A stretch of 10,187 nucleotides of DNA, taken from Alphaproteobacteria bacterium MarineAlpha9_Bin7. Its GTDB lineage: Bacteria; Pseudomonadota; Alphaproteobacteria; UBA7887. Shown here in pieces: positions 1 through 7,928 of the stretch. Both the position numbers and the translations under genes were made by a program. Each line of letters starts with the position of its first letter. Position 1 is the first letter of the stretch. The stretch spans positions 1 through 10,187 of the forward strand of contig PTKD01000053.1 in assembly GCA_002938115.1 (NCBI GenBank), read 5' to 3'. Below the pieces are notes generated by a model. That model did not search any database. It worked only from the letters and a program-made list of their open reading frames with translations, and was not told the DNA's origin.

Positions 1-1080
1 GCTGGCAACGATTTGTTCAATGCCGTGCAAAGTTGGGTTGGACATTGGCCAGGAGGTCTGGCAGTGGCAACCATTCTGTCTTGCGCAATTTTCTCTGCGA
101 TTTCTGGTTCATCCGTGGCCACAGCGGCCACGATTGGTACGGTGGCAATTCCGGCCATGATCTCAAGAGGGTATGAACGGAGTTTTGTGTACGGTCTATT
201 GGCGGCGGGCGGCACGATTGGAATTCTGATTCCTCCCTCTATTCCGATGATCATATTCGGGTTTGTGATGTCGGCATCTATCGTTGATTTGTTTTTAGCG
301 GGCATAGGGCCAGGTCTTTTATTGACAGCATTTTTTGTCGTGTACGTTGTCCTTTGGGCACATTTTGGAGGGGGGCAGCATAAGGCTCCCCGTGCGTCCT
401 GGTCTGAGCGGAGGCGTGCGACGTTGCGGGCTTTTCCTACTTTTGCACTTGCGATACTAGTATTATTTGGAATTTATTTTGGTGTTTTTACGCCCACCGA
501 AGCGGCTGGTGTCGGATTTGTCGCGGCACTGATAATTACCTTGGTCATCCAGCGTTCGCTTACGACTGGAGAACTGTTTGTGATCGCGCGTGACTCTGCA
601 CGCACCTCAGTGATGGTTTTGTTTATTATCGCTGGAGCTAAGGTGTTTGGCCAGGCACTCGCTCTATATCAGATTCCACAGGAGGTTACTGCTGCGGTAG
701 TAGTTAACTTAGTGTTGCCCGTGGCGTTCATCGGTGGAATATGCGTTCTTTTGCTAGTGATGGGATGCGTGCTCGAAACCTTGTCGATGATGCTACTGAT
801 GTTGCCAATTATTGAACCGTCTCTTCGTGATCTTGCCATCGATCCCATCTGGTTTGGGGTGATTTTTACCATGATGATGGAGTGTGCGCTAATTACGCCG
901 CCAGTTGGCCTCAATTTATTTGTCATTCAAGCTGTAGCGAGCGCTGACGAACGCTCTCCGTCTGTCTCCACTGGAGACGTGGCTCGGGGTGTCTTCCCGT
1001 TCGTGCTTTTAATTATCATGTGTGTTGTTTTGGTGATCGCAATACCGGAAATAGCGCTCTACATTCCGTTTTATTTGTGA
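1..1080 (+). CDS. dctM: TRAP transporter large permease (DctM family), 5'-truncated by window edge
   Basis: This is the large membrane subunit of a TRAP transporter, which imports organic acids or related solutes across the inner membrane using an ion gradient and a periplasmic binding protein. The reading frame is open from base 1, so the TTG at 13 is an internal Leu codon. The 359 visible residues compare with roughly 425 in the family, so about 65 N-terminal residues lie off the window. Family signatures are clear (window codons): SGSSVATAATIG at 35-46, GILIPPS at 74-80, FTPTEAAGVG at 163-172 and ITPPVGLN at 298-305. These are separated by long hydrophobic membrane segments. The small permease and the binding protein are not visible and would be expected upstream. 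The substrate cannot be read from the sequence. It ends 54 bases before the convergent hydrolase gene. Confidence 0.95.
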   Translation, partial: AGNDLFNAVQSWVGHWPGGLAVATILSCAIFSAISGSSVATAATIGTVAIPAMISRGYERSFVYGLLAAGGTIGILIPPSIPMIIFGFVMSASIVDLFLAGIGPGLLLTAFFVVYVVLWAHFGGGQHKAPRASWSERRRATLRAFPTFALAILVLFGIYFGVFTPTEAAGVGFVAALIITLVIQRSLTTGELFVIARDSARTSVMVLFIIAGAKVFGQALALYQIPQEVTAAVVVNLVLPVAFIGGICVLLLVMGCVLETLSMMLLMLPIIEPSLRDLAIDPIWFGVIFTMMMECALITPPVGLNLFVIQAVASADERSPSVSTGDVARGVFPFVLLIIMCVVLVIAIPEIALYIPFYL

Positions 1081-1134
1081 GGTGACGCACTTCTGTGAGA
1101 ACCAGACTATTGACGGTGGTTTGTAGACCAGATT

Positions 1135-1944
1135 TCAATAAGCTGAATTGCGATCTAAGAATCCGCGCAAAGATTCTGCACATTGTTGTGCATGTGAAAA
1201 CACTACACCATGCCGTGAGTTCGGGATTACATCCATTTCTGATCCCGGGATCGCGTCGCGAATTTCCAGGGTCACAGGTAAGGGCAAAAATGGGCTATTG
1301 TCGGCCGCTATCAAATGGACAGGGGTCGTAATTGACGGAAGTTGGGGGCTAAGATTTACTTTAAGGAGCATCTCCCCGTGACCAAGCACCGACTGTGGCG
1401 CACTAGATGCCTGTGTGTTTGCAAACCAGCTTTCTGCACTCTCCGAAAGGCCGCCAGGATAGAACCGGCGCCCCATCATTCGCTTTGACCAACTGTCCAT
1501 GCCATGCTCGGCGATGTAGCCCCGCCATTCTGCCAACCATTGAACGGCACCCCCTTTATGTGGGCACGTGCATGGGGTAACACTTAACAATCTGTCGGGA
1601 TGGTGAATCGCGAGGTGAAGCCCCATTGCACCCCCCATGGATTCACCCACGAAATGAAATTTATCAACACCAGCTGCGTCAGCGACGGTCAGTACATCGC
1701 GCGCCAGTTGCTCAAACGACCAATCAAAATTTTCGTCTGGAATATTGGAGCGGCCATATCCTCGGACATCGAACGTCACAATCCGATAACGATCGGATAG
1801 GGCCGGTGGCCAGCCCGCCCAAATACCGCTGTCGATTGCAACACCATGATGGAATAAAATTGTTTCTGGTGCGGCGATCCAAGGGGGTGTCGCATCTAAA
1901 ACTTCGTAGTGAATGGTTCCATCATCAGCACTAATTTCTGGCAT
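1135..1944 (-). CDS. alpha/beta hydrolase (enol-lactonase-like)
   Basis: A 269-residue alpha/beta-hydrolase-fold protein of normal single-domain length. The oxyanion-loop HHG lies at 32-34. The FDVRGYGRS strand-turn (58-66) is typical of the family. The nucleophile elbow GESMGG puts Ser102 at the catalytic position, and a C-terminal SRHG gives His245. Asp215 in LIAADNS is the likely acid. The pattern resembles 3-oxoadipate enol-lactonases and related carboxylic-ester or lactone hydrolases, but those families cannot be separated reliably by eye and the substrate is unknown. There is no signal peptide, so it is probably cytoplasmic. The ATG at 1944 is preceded by AGGA six bases upstream, which supports this start. 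It is transcribed away from the NUDIX gene and toward the TRAP permease gene. A role in opening a lactone or ester made by the nearby catabolic operon is inference. Confidence 0.9.
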   Translation of the reverse strand: MPEISADDGTIHYEVLDATPPWIAAPETILFHHGVAIDSGIWAGWPPALSDRYRIVTFDVRGYGRSNIPDENFDWSFEQLARDVLTVADAAGVDKFHFVGESMGGAMGLHLAIHHPDRLLSVTPCTCPHKGGAVQWLAEWRGYIAEHGMDSWSKRMMGRRFYPGGLSESAESWFANTQASSAPQSVLGHGEMLLKVNLSPQLPSITTPVHLIAADNSPFLPLPVTLEIRDAIPGSEMDVIPNSRHGVVFSHAQQCAESLRGFLDRNSAY

Positions 1945-1947
1945 AAT

Positions 1948-1954
1948 TCGTCCT
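1948..1954 (-). promoter_or_regulatory. ribosome binding site of the alpha/beta hydrolase gene
   Basis: On the minus strand AGGACGA ends three bases before the ATG at 1944, and its AGGA core is six bases away. It is the clearest Shine-Dalgarno-like sequence among the starts I checked in this window, and it fixes the start of the alpha/beta hydrolase. Confidence 0.6.
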
Positions 1955-2017
1955 AAAGTTCAGTTTAAAAAGTTCTGTCGGCGGTTGTTTATGGAAACGA
2001 GAGAGGGTGCATTTTGA

Positions 2018-2028
2018 CAAGTCACTTG
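2018..2028. promoter_or_regulatory. 11-bp palindrome in divergent intergenic region (possible operator)
   Basis: CAAGT-C-ACTTG is a perfect odd palindrome with 5-bp arms, in the 152-base gap between the divergent alpha/beta hydrolase and NUDIX genes. It partly overlaps a TTGACA hexamer (2014-2019, + strand) that lacks a -10 box at normal spacing. Short palindromes of this size arise by chance, so the operator role is only a suggestion. Confidence 0.2.
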
Positions 2029-2096
2029 GATGGTCGCAAGTCGGCACTGTAAACGCTATGATGCCACCACAGTCTTTTACATTCATCCTACAGATT

Positions 2097-2771
2097 ATGA
2101 GCCAATCACTACGACCAAAGGATGCTGCCACCCTGGTTTTAATCCGCCGTTCCGGAGAGCAACCCGAAGTATTGCTCGGTCAACGGCATGGCGCACACGC
2201 TTTTATGCCGAATCGTTATGTATTTCCCGGTGGGAGCGTCGATCCAAGCGATAACCGAGTGCGGCCAGCGACACCGCTTGATTCAAGTGTGGCCTCAAGG
2301 TTGGAAAAAACTTGTGGACGAGCCCGCGCTCGCGCTTTGTCGGTTGCAGCGGTTCGTGAAACCTATGAAGAGACAGGCTTGATGTTGGCGGAGCCAATGC
2401 CGGACGGTTATCCCACCAGCAAAGCCCCCGCTTGGGGAGACTTTGCCGCGCTGGGCTTGGGCCCGGCACTCGATCGGTTGGATTATGTTTGTCGGGCTAT
2501 CACTCCCCCTGGGCGGCCACGGCGATTCCACGCACGCTTTTTTATGGCGGACGAAGTCCACTTGCGTGGAAAGATTAAAAGTAGCGGAGAGTTACTTGAT
2601 ATAAAATGGGTGCCGCTTGCGGAGGCTGTCACTATGCCAATACCTTCGATTACTAGACACGTAATCAAGGAAGTCATGAATTTAATCAAAAATCCACCTG
2701 CCGCTGGGAATGCTAGAACGATACCAGTCTATCGGGTTCGTTATGGGAAACACACCTACGAGCGAGAATAG
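2097..2771 (+). CDS. NUDIX hydrolase (NUDT8/NUDT19-like)
   Basis: A predicted NUDIX hydrolase of 224 residues. Such enzymes cleave a nucleoside diphosphate linked to another group using Mg or Mn; CoA and related derivatives are plausible substrates for this subgroup but are not shown here. FMPNRYVFPGG (36-46) and RETYEETGL (87-95) form the split NUDIX box, with Glu91 and Glu92 as likely metal ligands. A long insertion separates the GG from the REUxEExGU half, as in the larger NUDT19-type proteins. A C-terminal EXXWVPL-like segment (WVPLAEA, 171-177) is also typical. The frame is open upstream to 2007, but the ATG at 2097 lies just before the first beta strand (AATLVLIRR), which matches how homologs begin. 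No good Shine-Dalgarno precedes any of the candidates. It is cytoplasmic and converges on the operon end 99 bases away. Confidence 0.85.
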   Translation: MSQSLRPKDAATLVLIRRSGEQPEVLLGQRHGAHAFMPNRYVFPGGSVDPSDNRVRPATPLDSSVASRLEKTCGRARARALSVAAVRETYEETGLMLAEPMPDGYPTSKAPAWGDFAALGLGPALDRLDYVCRAITPPGRPRRFHARFFMADEVHLRGKIKSSGELLDIKWVPLAEAVTMPIPSITRHVIKEVMNLIKNPPAAGNARTIPVYRVRYGKHTYERE

Positions 2772-2870
2772 AACGACGTAACAGGTAGCGAGCTTTACCG
2801 AGACTCAACCAACAATCTACAGGACGAACCATTAGCATAACGCTGACGCACAGGATGGGACGGATATATC

Positions 2871-3770
2871 TTATGGTTTGACTGGGTGATAGAGAGCATT
2901 GATGTCGGGTTGGGTCTCACACTTAGCTCGGCCGGTATGGACCATATGTATCAAGTGAGCCAGCACAGAACGTCCGGCAGCACGGTGCAGGCGCGAGTCC
3001 ACATTCGTATATAATCTTTCAACTATATCTGGGATTTTGATGAGCTCGTCGGCGAGGCAGGCTTGAATCTGCGATTCTCTTTCCTCCCGATGATTTATAA
3101 ATGCCTTTACGAATGGTCTGGGGTTTTCAATAGCTGGCCCGTGGGTGGGCCAGTACCTTAGCTCCTCCCTGGTAATGAGCTTACGAAGTGACTGTAGATA
3201 ATCACCCATGTCACCGTCGGGCGGTGAAATAACCGATGTGGACCAGCCCATTACGTGATCACCGGAGAACATGATATTCTCCTCCTTCAATGCCAAACAG
3301 AGATGATTGGAGGTGTGGCCCGGGGTATGAATGGCTTCCAGTGTCCAACCATCCCCACTGACGATATCCCCGTCTCCTATTCGGTTGTCGGGTGTGAATT
3401 CACGGTCTGCACCCTCTTCCACCTGTGTTCCATCGCCGGAAGCACCGTGTGGGCCAAATCCCCACGTTTTTGCCCCGGTTGCCGCCTTCACGGCGCGTGT
3501 CGCGGGCGAATGGTCGATGTGGGTATGTGTAATTAAGATGTCGGTAACGGTTTCGTTCTGCACGGCCTGGAGCAGTGCGGTGACATGCTCGGAGAGGTCG
3601 GGTCCGGGGTCGATGATAGCTACTTTGCCGCGACCGATGATGTAGGTGCCAGTGCCATGGAGCGTGAACATGCTGGGGTTGCGGGCCACCACACGTCTAA
3701 CAAGCGGCGAAATTATGGCGGGCGTTCCATATTCAAAGGTCAGCTCTTTATTGAATGGAATGCTTTGCAT
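2871..3770 (-). CDS. metallo-beta-lactamase-fold hydrolase (LACTB2-like), last gene of operon
   Basis: A 299-residue MBL-fold metallohydrolase. Metal ligands are all visible: THTHIDH gives His82, His84, Asp86 and His87; PGH gives His152; SGD gives Asp171; and PTHGP gives His210. This is the full binuclear zinc set of glyoxalase-II-like hydrolases. The N-terminal PLVRRVVARNPSMFTLHGTGTYIIG and the helical C-terminal tail (about 215-299) match LACTB2-type proteins, whose tail forms a winged-helix-like domain. Bacterial relatives are poorly characterised; thioester, ester or nucleic-acid hydrolysis are all possible. Its ATG directly abuts the stop of the HAD gene (TAA then ATG) with no good Shine-Dalgarno, so translational coupling is likely. 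In this context it could hydrolyse a thioester or lactone intermediate, but that is inference. Confidence 0.9.
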   Translation of the reverse strand: MQSIPFNKELTFEYGTPAIISPLVRRVVARNPSMFTLHGTGTYIIGRGKVAIIDPGPDLSEHVTALLQAVQNETVTDILITHTHIDHSPATRAVKAATGAKTWGFGPHGASGDGTQVEEGADREFTPDNRIGDGDIVSGDGWTLEAIHTPGHTSNHLCLALKEENIMFSGDHVMGWSTSVISPPDGDMGDYLQSLRKLITREELRYWPTHGPAIENPRPFVKAFINHREERESQIQACLADELIKIPDIVERLYTNVDSRLHRAAGRSVLAHLIHMVHTGRAKCETQPDINALYHPVKP

Positions 3771-4484
3771 TTAACAGCCCAATTGATCGGCAAGGTCTAA
3801 AAAATCGTCTGCAACAAAATCGAATTTGTGTTTGGGTTCGAGGTCTAAATTTTGATTTGGGCCATATTCTGTCGGGCGGCGCACGAAGGCGGTGCGTAAT
3901 CCCACGTCTGCGGCAGCCACCAGATCTCCATTGTGTGCTGCAACCATGAGGGCTTGGTTTGGATCAAGGCCAAGGAGATTGACGCTGATGCTATACGCTT
4001 CTCGTTGTGGTTTGTAATAACCGGCCACCTCTGCTCCCAGGACCATATCCCAAGGGATACGGCCGCGTTTTGCCATGTTTACAATCAGCGCCACGTTTCC
4101 GTTGGACAGGGACGCCAGAGTGAATTTTTGTTTGAGGCGCTCCATTCCGGCAACGACGTCCGGCCAGGGATCTAGGCGATGCCATACGCGGTTGAGGTGA
4201 TCAAGATCTGTCTCATCTAGCACACTTAATCCAAACTCATCGGCCAACAGATCGAGATTCATTCGATGAAGTACATCTAAGTTAACCCAACCCATTTGTT
4301 CTTGGCGCACTTTTTCCATTGCCGGTTGGTAAAGGCCGCGCCAAGCATCAGCAAATGCGAACCCATCTACGTCTAATCCCTTTTTGGGGCCCCATATCGA
4401 AATTTCTCGGGCTATGGAATTCCGCCAATCGACGACTGTGCCAAAAACGTCGAAGGTGAGTGCTCGTATTCCAAGTTCAGGCAT
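3771..4484 (-). CDS. HAD hydrolase, haloacid dehalogenase type II-like
   Basis: A 237-residue HAD-superfamily hydrolase of the L-2-haloacid dehalogenase type. Motif I is FDVFGT with nucleophile Asp12. Motif II is LSNGN with Ser127. Motif III is YYKP with Lys158. The last motif is VAAHNGD with Asp187, followed by GLRTAFVRRPTEYG. Arg49 in AWR aligns with the halide-binding Arg41 of L-DEX YL. Comparing motif spacing with L-DEX YL from memory, the Lys-to-Asp distance is identical (29 residues). Ser175 becomes Ala182 and Asn177 becomes His184, while Asp180 is kept as Asp187. The fold is therefore secure, but dehalogenase activity is not. There is no signal peptide. It starts 16 bases after the racemase-like gene, with a weak GAGAG upstream, and its stop codon touches the start of the MBL gene. 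Confidence 0.9.
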   Translation of the reverse strand: MPELGIRALTFDVFGTVVDWRNSIAREISIWGPKKGLDVDGFAFADAWRGLYQPAMEKVRQEQMGWVNLDVLHRMNLDLLADEFGLSVLDETDLDHLNRVWHRLDPWPDVVAGMERLKQKFTLASLSNGNVALIVNMAKRGRIPWDMVLGAEVAGYYKPQREAYSISVNLLGLDPNQALMVAAHNGDLVAAADVGLRTAFVRRPTEYGPNQNLDLEPKHKFDFVADDFLDLADQLGC

Positions 4485-4500
4485 TTTCTTAGCTCTCAGG

Positions 4501-5601
4501 TTAATCAGCCATCAGATATTGAGACACGGCTTCTTCGTTCCAATCTATTCCGTTCCCGGGCCGGTCTGGAATCAAGAGATGGCCATCCTTTAAAGTGTAC
4601 GGTTCTGCGAGAACTGGGTTGCACCAGTCCTGCCACTCAAGCCAGTGAGCTGTTTCCGTCACCCGCATCAGATGTGCAGACACTTCCGGATAGAGGTGTG
4701 TCGACATTGGCACCCCTGAGGCACCAGCTATTGCGGCCGAGCGTAGCCAGCCTGTGACACCGCCAATGCGCATCAAATCCGGCATCACGTAGTCGCCAGC
4801 ATTAGCTTGCAACGCCTCGCTGAGTGCGCGCGGACCGTAAAAATTTTCCCCCAGTTGTACCGGCGTTGCAAGTTCGCGGGTCAACTGGGCATAACCGGTT
4901 ATCTCATCGTACGGAATGGGTTCCTCGAACCAGTACAGCCCTTGGTCATCCAATGCATGGCAGCGCGCTAGGGCATCTCCAAGCGTTTGTCCTTGATTGA
5001 AGTCACACATTAAATTGACGTCGTCTCCCGCCGCGCGACGGACAGCGTTCACCGCGGCCATGTCGTCTGCAGCCTTCGCCCTTCCGAGGCGCAATTTAAG
5101 TGAGGTAAAATTCCCCTCTTTTACCAACTCGGCAGCCTCTTCCTCTAGGGTCTCCAGTGGAGTAAGCCATAGGCCATTGCTGTTGTACGCGGGCACTGGA
5201 CCTAAATCCCCACCCAACAATCTGGCAAGCGGGAGGTTAGACGCCTTAGCGCGCGCGTCCCAGCAAGCCATATCAAGGCCCGAAATCGCGATCATTGCTA
5301 CGCCTTGAAGGCCAATCAAACTGAACGCTTTGCGGTTAGCTTGGAAATCATCAAACGGAGCAATGGGCTTATCTTTGAGTGCTGTAACGAGATCATGAAT
5401 GGCTGGAATAATGTAACGGACAGACTGCGCCAGGTAGGGTTCTAAATACGCTCGTCCAATTATTCCTTGGTTGGTTTGGAGATCAATAAGGATTAGTGGC
5501 CAGTCTGTGAACAATCCAACCCGTGATATCACGGGTCGTTTTAGTGGAATTAGCACGGCGCGGGTTGTAACGCTGTGATAAGTAAGTGTTTCAATTGTCA
5601 T
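4501..5601 (-). CDS. mandelate racemase/enolase superfamily protein with Lys-to-Arg active site change
   Basis: A 366-residue enolase-superfamily enzyme that abstracts an alpha-proton from a Mg-bound carboxylate. Aligned without gaps to Pseudomonas mandelate racemase (recalled sequence), it keeps these equivalents: Lys164 (Lys169), metal ligands Asp195 (Asp200), Glu221 (Glu226) and Glu247 (Glu252), Asn197 (Asn202), Asp270 of the His-Asp dyad (Asp275), His297 (His302) and Glu317 (Glu322). The equivalent of Lys166, the S-specific base, is Arg171 (SLKLRLG). Shared phrases such as TAHWLE and IGGVTGW show close kinship, so it may be a racemase, a one-base dehydratase or an epimerase. The open frame runs upstream to 5757, but the ATG at 5601 matches the family N-terminus and overlaps the previous stop as ATGA, indicating translational coupling. 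Confidence 0.93.
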   Translation of the reverse strand: MTIETLTYHSVTTRAVLIPLKRPVISRVGLFTDWPLILIDLQTNQGIIGRAYLEPYLAQSVRYIIPAIHDLVTALKDKPIAPFDDFQANRKAFSLIGLQGVAMIAISGLDMACWDARAKASNLPLARLLGGDLGPVPAYNSNGLWLTPLETLEEEAAELVKEGNFTSLKLRLGRAKAADDMAAVNAVRRAAGDDVNLMCDFNQGQTLGDALARCHALDDQGLYWFEEPIPYDEITGYAQLTRELATPVQLGENFYGPRALSEALQANAGDYVMPDLMRIGGVTGWLRSAAIAGASGVPMSTHLYPEVSAHLMRVTETAHWLEWQDWCNPVLAEPYTLKDGHLLIPDRPGNGIDWNEEAVSQYLMAD

Positions 5602-7928
5602 GGCGAGCTTTGCAAGGTGGTTGCATTGTTTATCGCAAGCCAGATACGTTCTGGAGTCAACGGCATGTCGATATGTTTGATTCCAAATTCGCTGAGCGCG
5701 TCGACTACTGCATTTACGACTGCCGGCGGCGCACCAGCGGCGCCGGCTTCGCCACACCCTTTGAACCCAAGCGGGTTGGCAGGGCAGGGTGTGGGATTGC
5801 TGGTAAATTCGATTGGGGGTATCTGGTCTGCACGAGGGATATTGTAGTCCATAAATGAACTCGTATGGAGCTGTCCTGCGTCGTCATAGTATGTACGTTC
5901 GAAGACCGCCTGACCCAGACCCTGCACCACTCCGCCATGGACTTGCCCTTCCAAAAGGAGAGGGTTGAGAACTACTCCGAAATCATGAACTACCAAATAG
6001 CGTATAATAGTTAGCGCTCCTGTCTCCGGATCCAGTTCTATCTCGCACAGGTGGCAACCGTTGGGGAAGGTGTGGTTGGAGGGTACGAACTCGCCGGTGC
6101 CTTCTAGCCCCGGGGTCATACCTTCGGGCAATTGACGCGGATCATGGGCGGCAGCGGCTACGGTGCACCAATCAACCGCTCGATCAGTGCCGGAGACCCT
6201 GAAATTTCCATCTGAAAATTCGATATCCACGTCCGATGCTTCTAGAAGGTGGCCCGCAATGTCTTTGCCTTTATCGATAACGGCATCGGAGGCCTTTGCC
6301 ATTGCCGCTCCCCCTACCGGTATTGACCAGGAACCTCCGGTACCCTTGCCTTGGGCGATCAGATCGGTATCTCCCTGAATCACTTCCACTTGGTTAGGTT
6401 CGAGACTCAGTAATTCTGCAGCGATCTGGGCGTACGCTGTTTCGTGGCCCTGGCCGTTGGACATGGTGCCGATGAGGACGGTTACTCCACCGTCGTGGCC
6501 AACACGGAGGGTCGCGTTTTGGGTGACACCGTGTCCACTGCGTTCAACATAATTTGCAAGTCCAATCCCGCGTCTTGTCCCGCGCGCTTTCGCCTCTGCA
6601 CGACGCAACTCCATGCCTTCCCAGTCTATCCTTCGCAGTCCTTCATCAAGGTTTCGTTCGAAAAGTCCTCCATCATACGTTAGCCCCAATGGCGTTTTAT
6701 AGGGGAAGGCATCTGCCGGGATAATGTTAAGTCGGCGCAGTTCGACGCGATCAATGTTCAGTTCATCCGCTGCCTTGTCTATCAGGCGCTCAAGAAGGTA
6801 AATCGCTTCCGGCCGGCCAGCACCGCGATATACATCCGTCGGCACCGTGTTCGTAAACATTCCCCGCACCCGAACGTGAATGGCCGGTGTTTGGTATGTA
6901 CCCGCTAGTGCTGGTTGATTAAGTACCGGTGGGATTGCTCCCCGGCCGGATATGTAGGCGCCAAGATTCGCAGTCTCATCCACTAACAGACCTAGAAATT
7001 TTCCGTCCTGGTCAAGAGCAAGCTCGGCATGGGTCATGTTGTCACGTCCATGGAAGTCCGTGATGAAGGCGTCGCTGCGCTGTCCCACCCACTTAACTGG
7101 GCGATCGAGCAGCCTTGCCGCCCATACGACGAGGGCTTGTTCGCAATACATTGAATTTTTAGCCCCAAACCCGCCACCAACGTCCTTGATGACAACCCGA
7201 AATTGCTCTTCGGGCTTGTCAAATATCTTAGCTAAATCAGCACGTAGGGGGTGTGGCATTTGGGAGGCAGTATAAAGCGTGCTACGGCCACTTTCGGGAT
7301 CATGCACACCAAGTGCTGCGCGACATTCAATGGCGGCTATCGCGACCCGGTTGTTGATCACGTCAATTTTGACTAAGTGCGCAGCCTGACGAAACGCAGT
7401 GACCACAGCACCCATATCACCTCCATCCCAAACGAAGGAAATGTTAAAAGGGGCTTTGCCTGGCCATAATTCGGGTGCGCCGTCGCTGGCGGCTGCTTCA
7501 AGTCCCACTGACGCAGGCAGGGTTTCGTATTGCACTTCAATTTTGTCCAGTGCTCGTGCGGCTTCTTCAGCCGATTCCGCGACTACCATGGCCAGTGATT
7601 CACCTACATATCGAACCACATCTCGAGCCAGTAGCGGGAATTCCGGTGCGTAGCCGGGAGGCGCCTTTTCCGGCATAAACGTCACGGGCAAACCAGCCAG
7701 ACCTGCGTCGGCCACATCTGCGGCAACGTATACAGCACAGACACCAGATGCAGACTTCGCCTTTTCTGTATCAATCTGTACTATCCGCGCATGTGCATGC
7801 GGCGAACGCAAAAATTCAGCGTACGTTTGGTTTGGAAGCGACAAATCATCGACATAACGGCCTTGGCCAGTGAGCAGTCGAAAATCTTCTTTTCGTGTTA
7901 GTGGCTGGCCTACTCCAAATCTAGACAT
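5598..7928 (-). CDS. xanthine dehydrogenase family molybdopterin-binding subunit (form II CoxL-like), first gene of operon
   Basis: A 776-residue large subunit of a molybdenum hydroxylase, normal length for CoxL/CutL-type chains. The N-terminus (MSRFGVGQPLTRKEDFRLLTG) and RSPHAHARI at 41-49 are typical. Cofactor and active-site motifs are GGGFGAKN (251-258), VYRGAGR (366-372), GQGHETAYAQ (492-501) and GCGEAG with likely catalytic Glu727. The RGAGR loop places it in the form II group rather than with true aerobic CO dehydrogenases, which have AYxCSFR. Such enzymes hydroxylate or oxidise aldehydes, N-heterocycles or aromatic substrates using Mo-molybdopterin cytosine dinucleotide. They normally need an FAD subunit and a 2Fe-2S subunit, neither of which is encoded here. 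The start has no clear Shine-Dalgarno. It opens the four-gene operon and overlaps the next gene by four bases. Confidence 0.95.
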   Translation of the reverse strand: MSRFGVGQPLTRKEDFRLLTGQGRYVDDLSLPNQTYAEFLRSPHAHARIVQIDTEKAKSASGVCAVYVAADVADAGLAGLPVTFMPEKAPPGYAPEFPLLARDVVRYVGESLAMVVAESAEEAARALDKIEVQYETLPASVGLEAAASDGAPELWPGKAPFNISFVWDGGDMGAVVTAFRQAAHLVKIDVINNRVAIAAIECRAALGVHDPESGRSTLYTASQMPHPLRADLAKIFDKPEEQFRVVIKDVGGGFGAKNSMYCEQALVVWAARLLDRPVKWVGQRSDAFITDFHGRDNMTHAELALDQDGKFLGLLVDETANLGAYISGRGAIPPVLNQPALAGTYQTPAIHVRVRGMFTNTVPTDVYRGAGRPEAIYLLERLIDKAADELNIDRVELRRLNIIPADAFPYKTPLGLTYDGGLFERNLDEGLRRIDWEGMELRRAEAKARGTRRGIGLANYVERSGHGVTQNATLRVGHDGGVTVLIGTMSNGQGHETAYAQIAAELLSLEPNQVEVIQGDTDLIAQGKGTGGSWSIPVGGAAMAKASDAVIDKGKDIAGHLLEASDVDIEFSDGNFRVSGTDRAVDWCTVAAAAHDPRQLPEGMTPGLEGTGEFVPSNHTFPNGCHLCEIELDPETGALTIIRYLVVHDFGVVLNPLLLEGQVHGGVVQGLGQAVFERTYYDDAGQLHTSSFMDYNIPRADQIPPIEFTSNPTPCPANPLGFKGCGEAGAAGAPPAVVNAVVDALSEFGIKHIDMPLTPERIWLAINNATTLQSSP

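Noticed and set aside
13..15. TTG at 13 as the start of the TRAP permease
   Set aside because: The frame is open to base 1 and the preceding codons (Ala-Gly-Asn-Asp) continue the family pattern; about 65 residues are missing, so the true start is off the window.
2014..2062. sigma70 promoter for the NUDIX gene using TTGACA at 2014 and TATGAT at 2057
   Set aside because: The spacing is 37 bases, far beyond the usual 16-19, and no other -10 fits.
2007..2096. N-terminal extension of the NUDIX protein to 2007
   Set aside because: The extra 30 residues do not resemble the family, and the ATG at 2097 sits just before the conserved first strand.
2772..2870. Bidirectional terminator between the convergent NUDIX and MBL genes
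   Set aside because: I found no stem longer than about 4 bp and no adjacent T run in this 99-base gap.
3331..3645. Open frame of 104 codons on the plus strand
   Set aside because: It lies wholly inside the MBL-fold gene on the opposite strand, has Ser/Pro-rich composition typical of antisense frames and shows no family motif.
5602..5757. N-terminal extension of the racemase-like protein to 5757
   Set aside because: The 52 extra residues (Arg/Cys-rich) are a frame-shifted reading of the end of the Mo-subunit gene; the ATGA overlap at 5598-5601 is the natural start.
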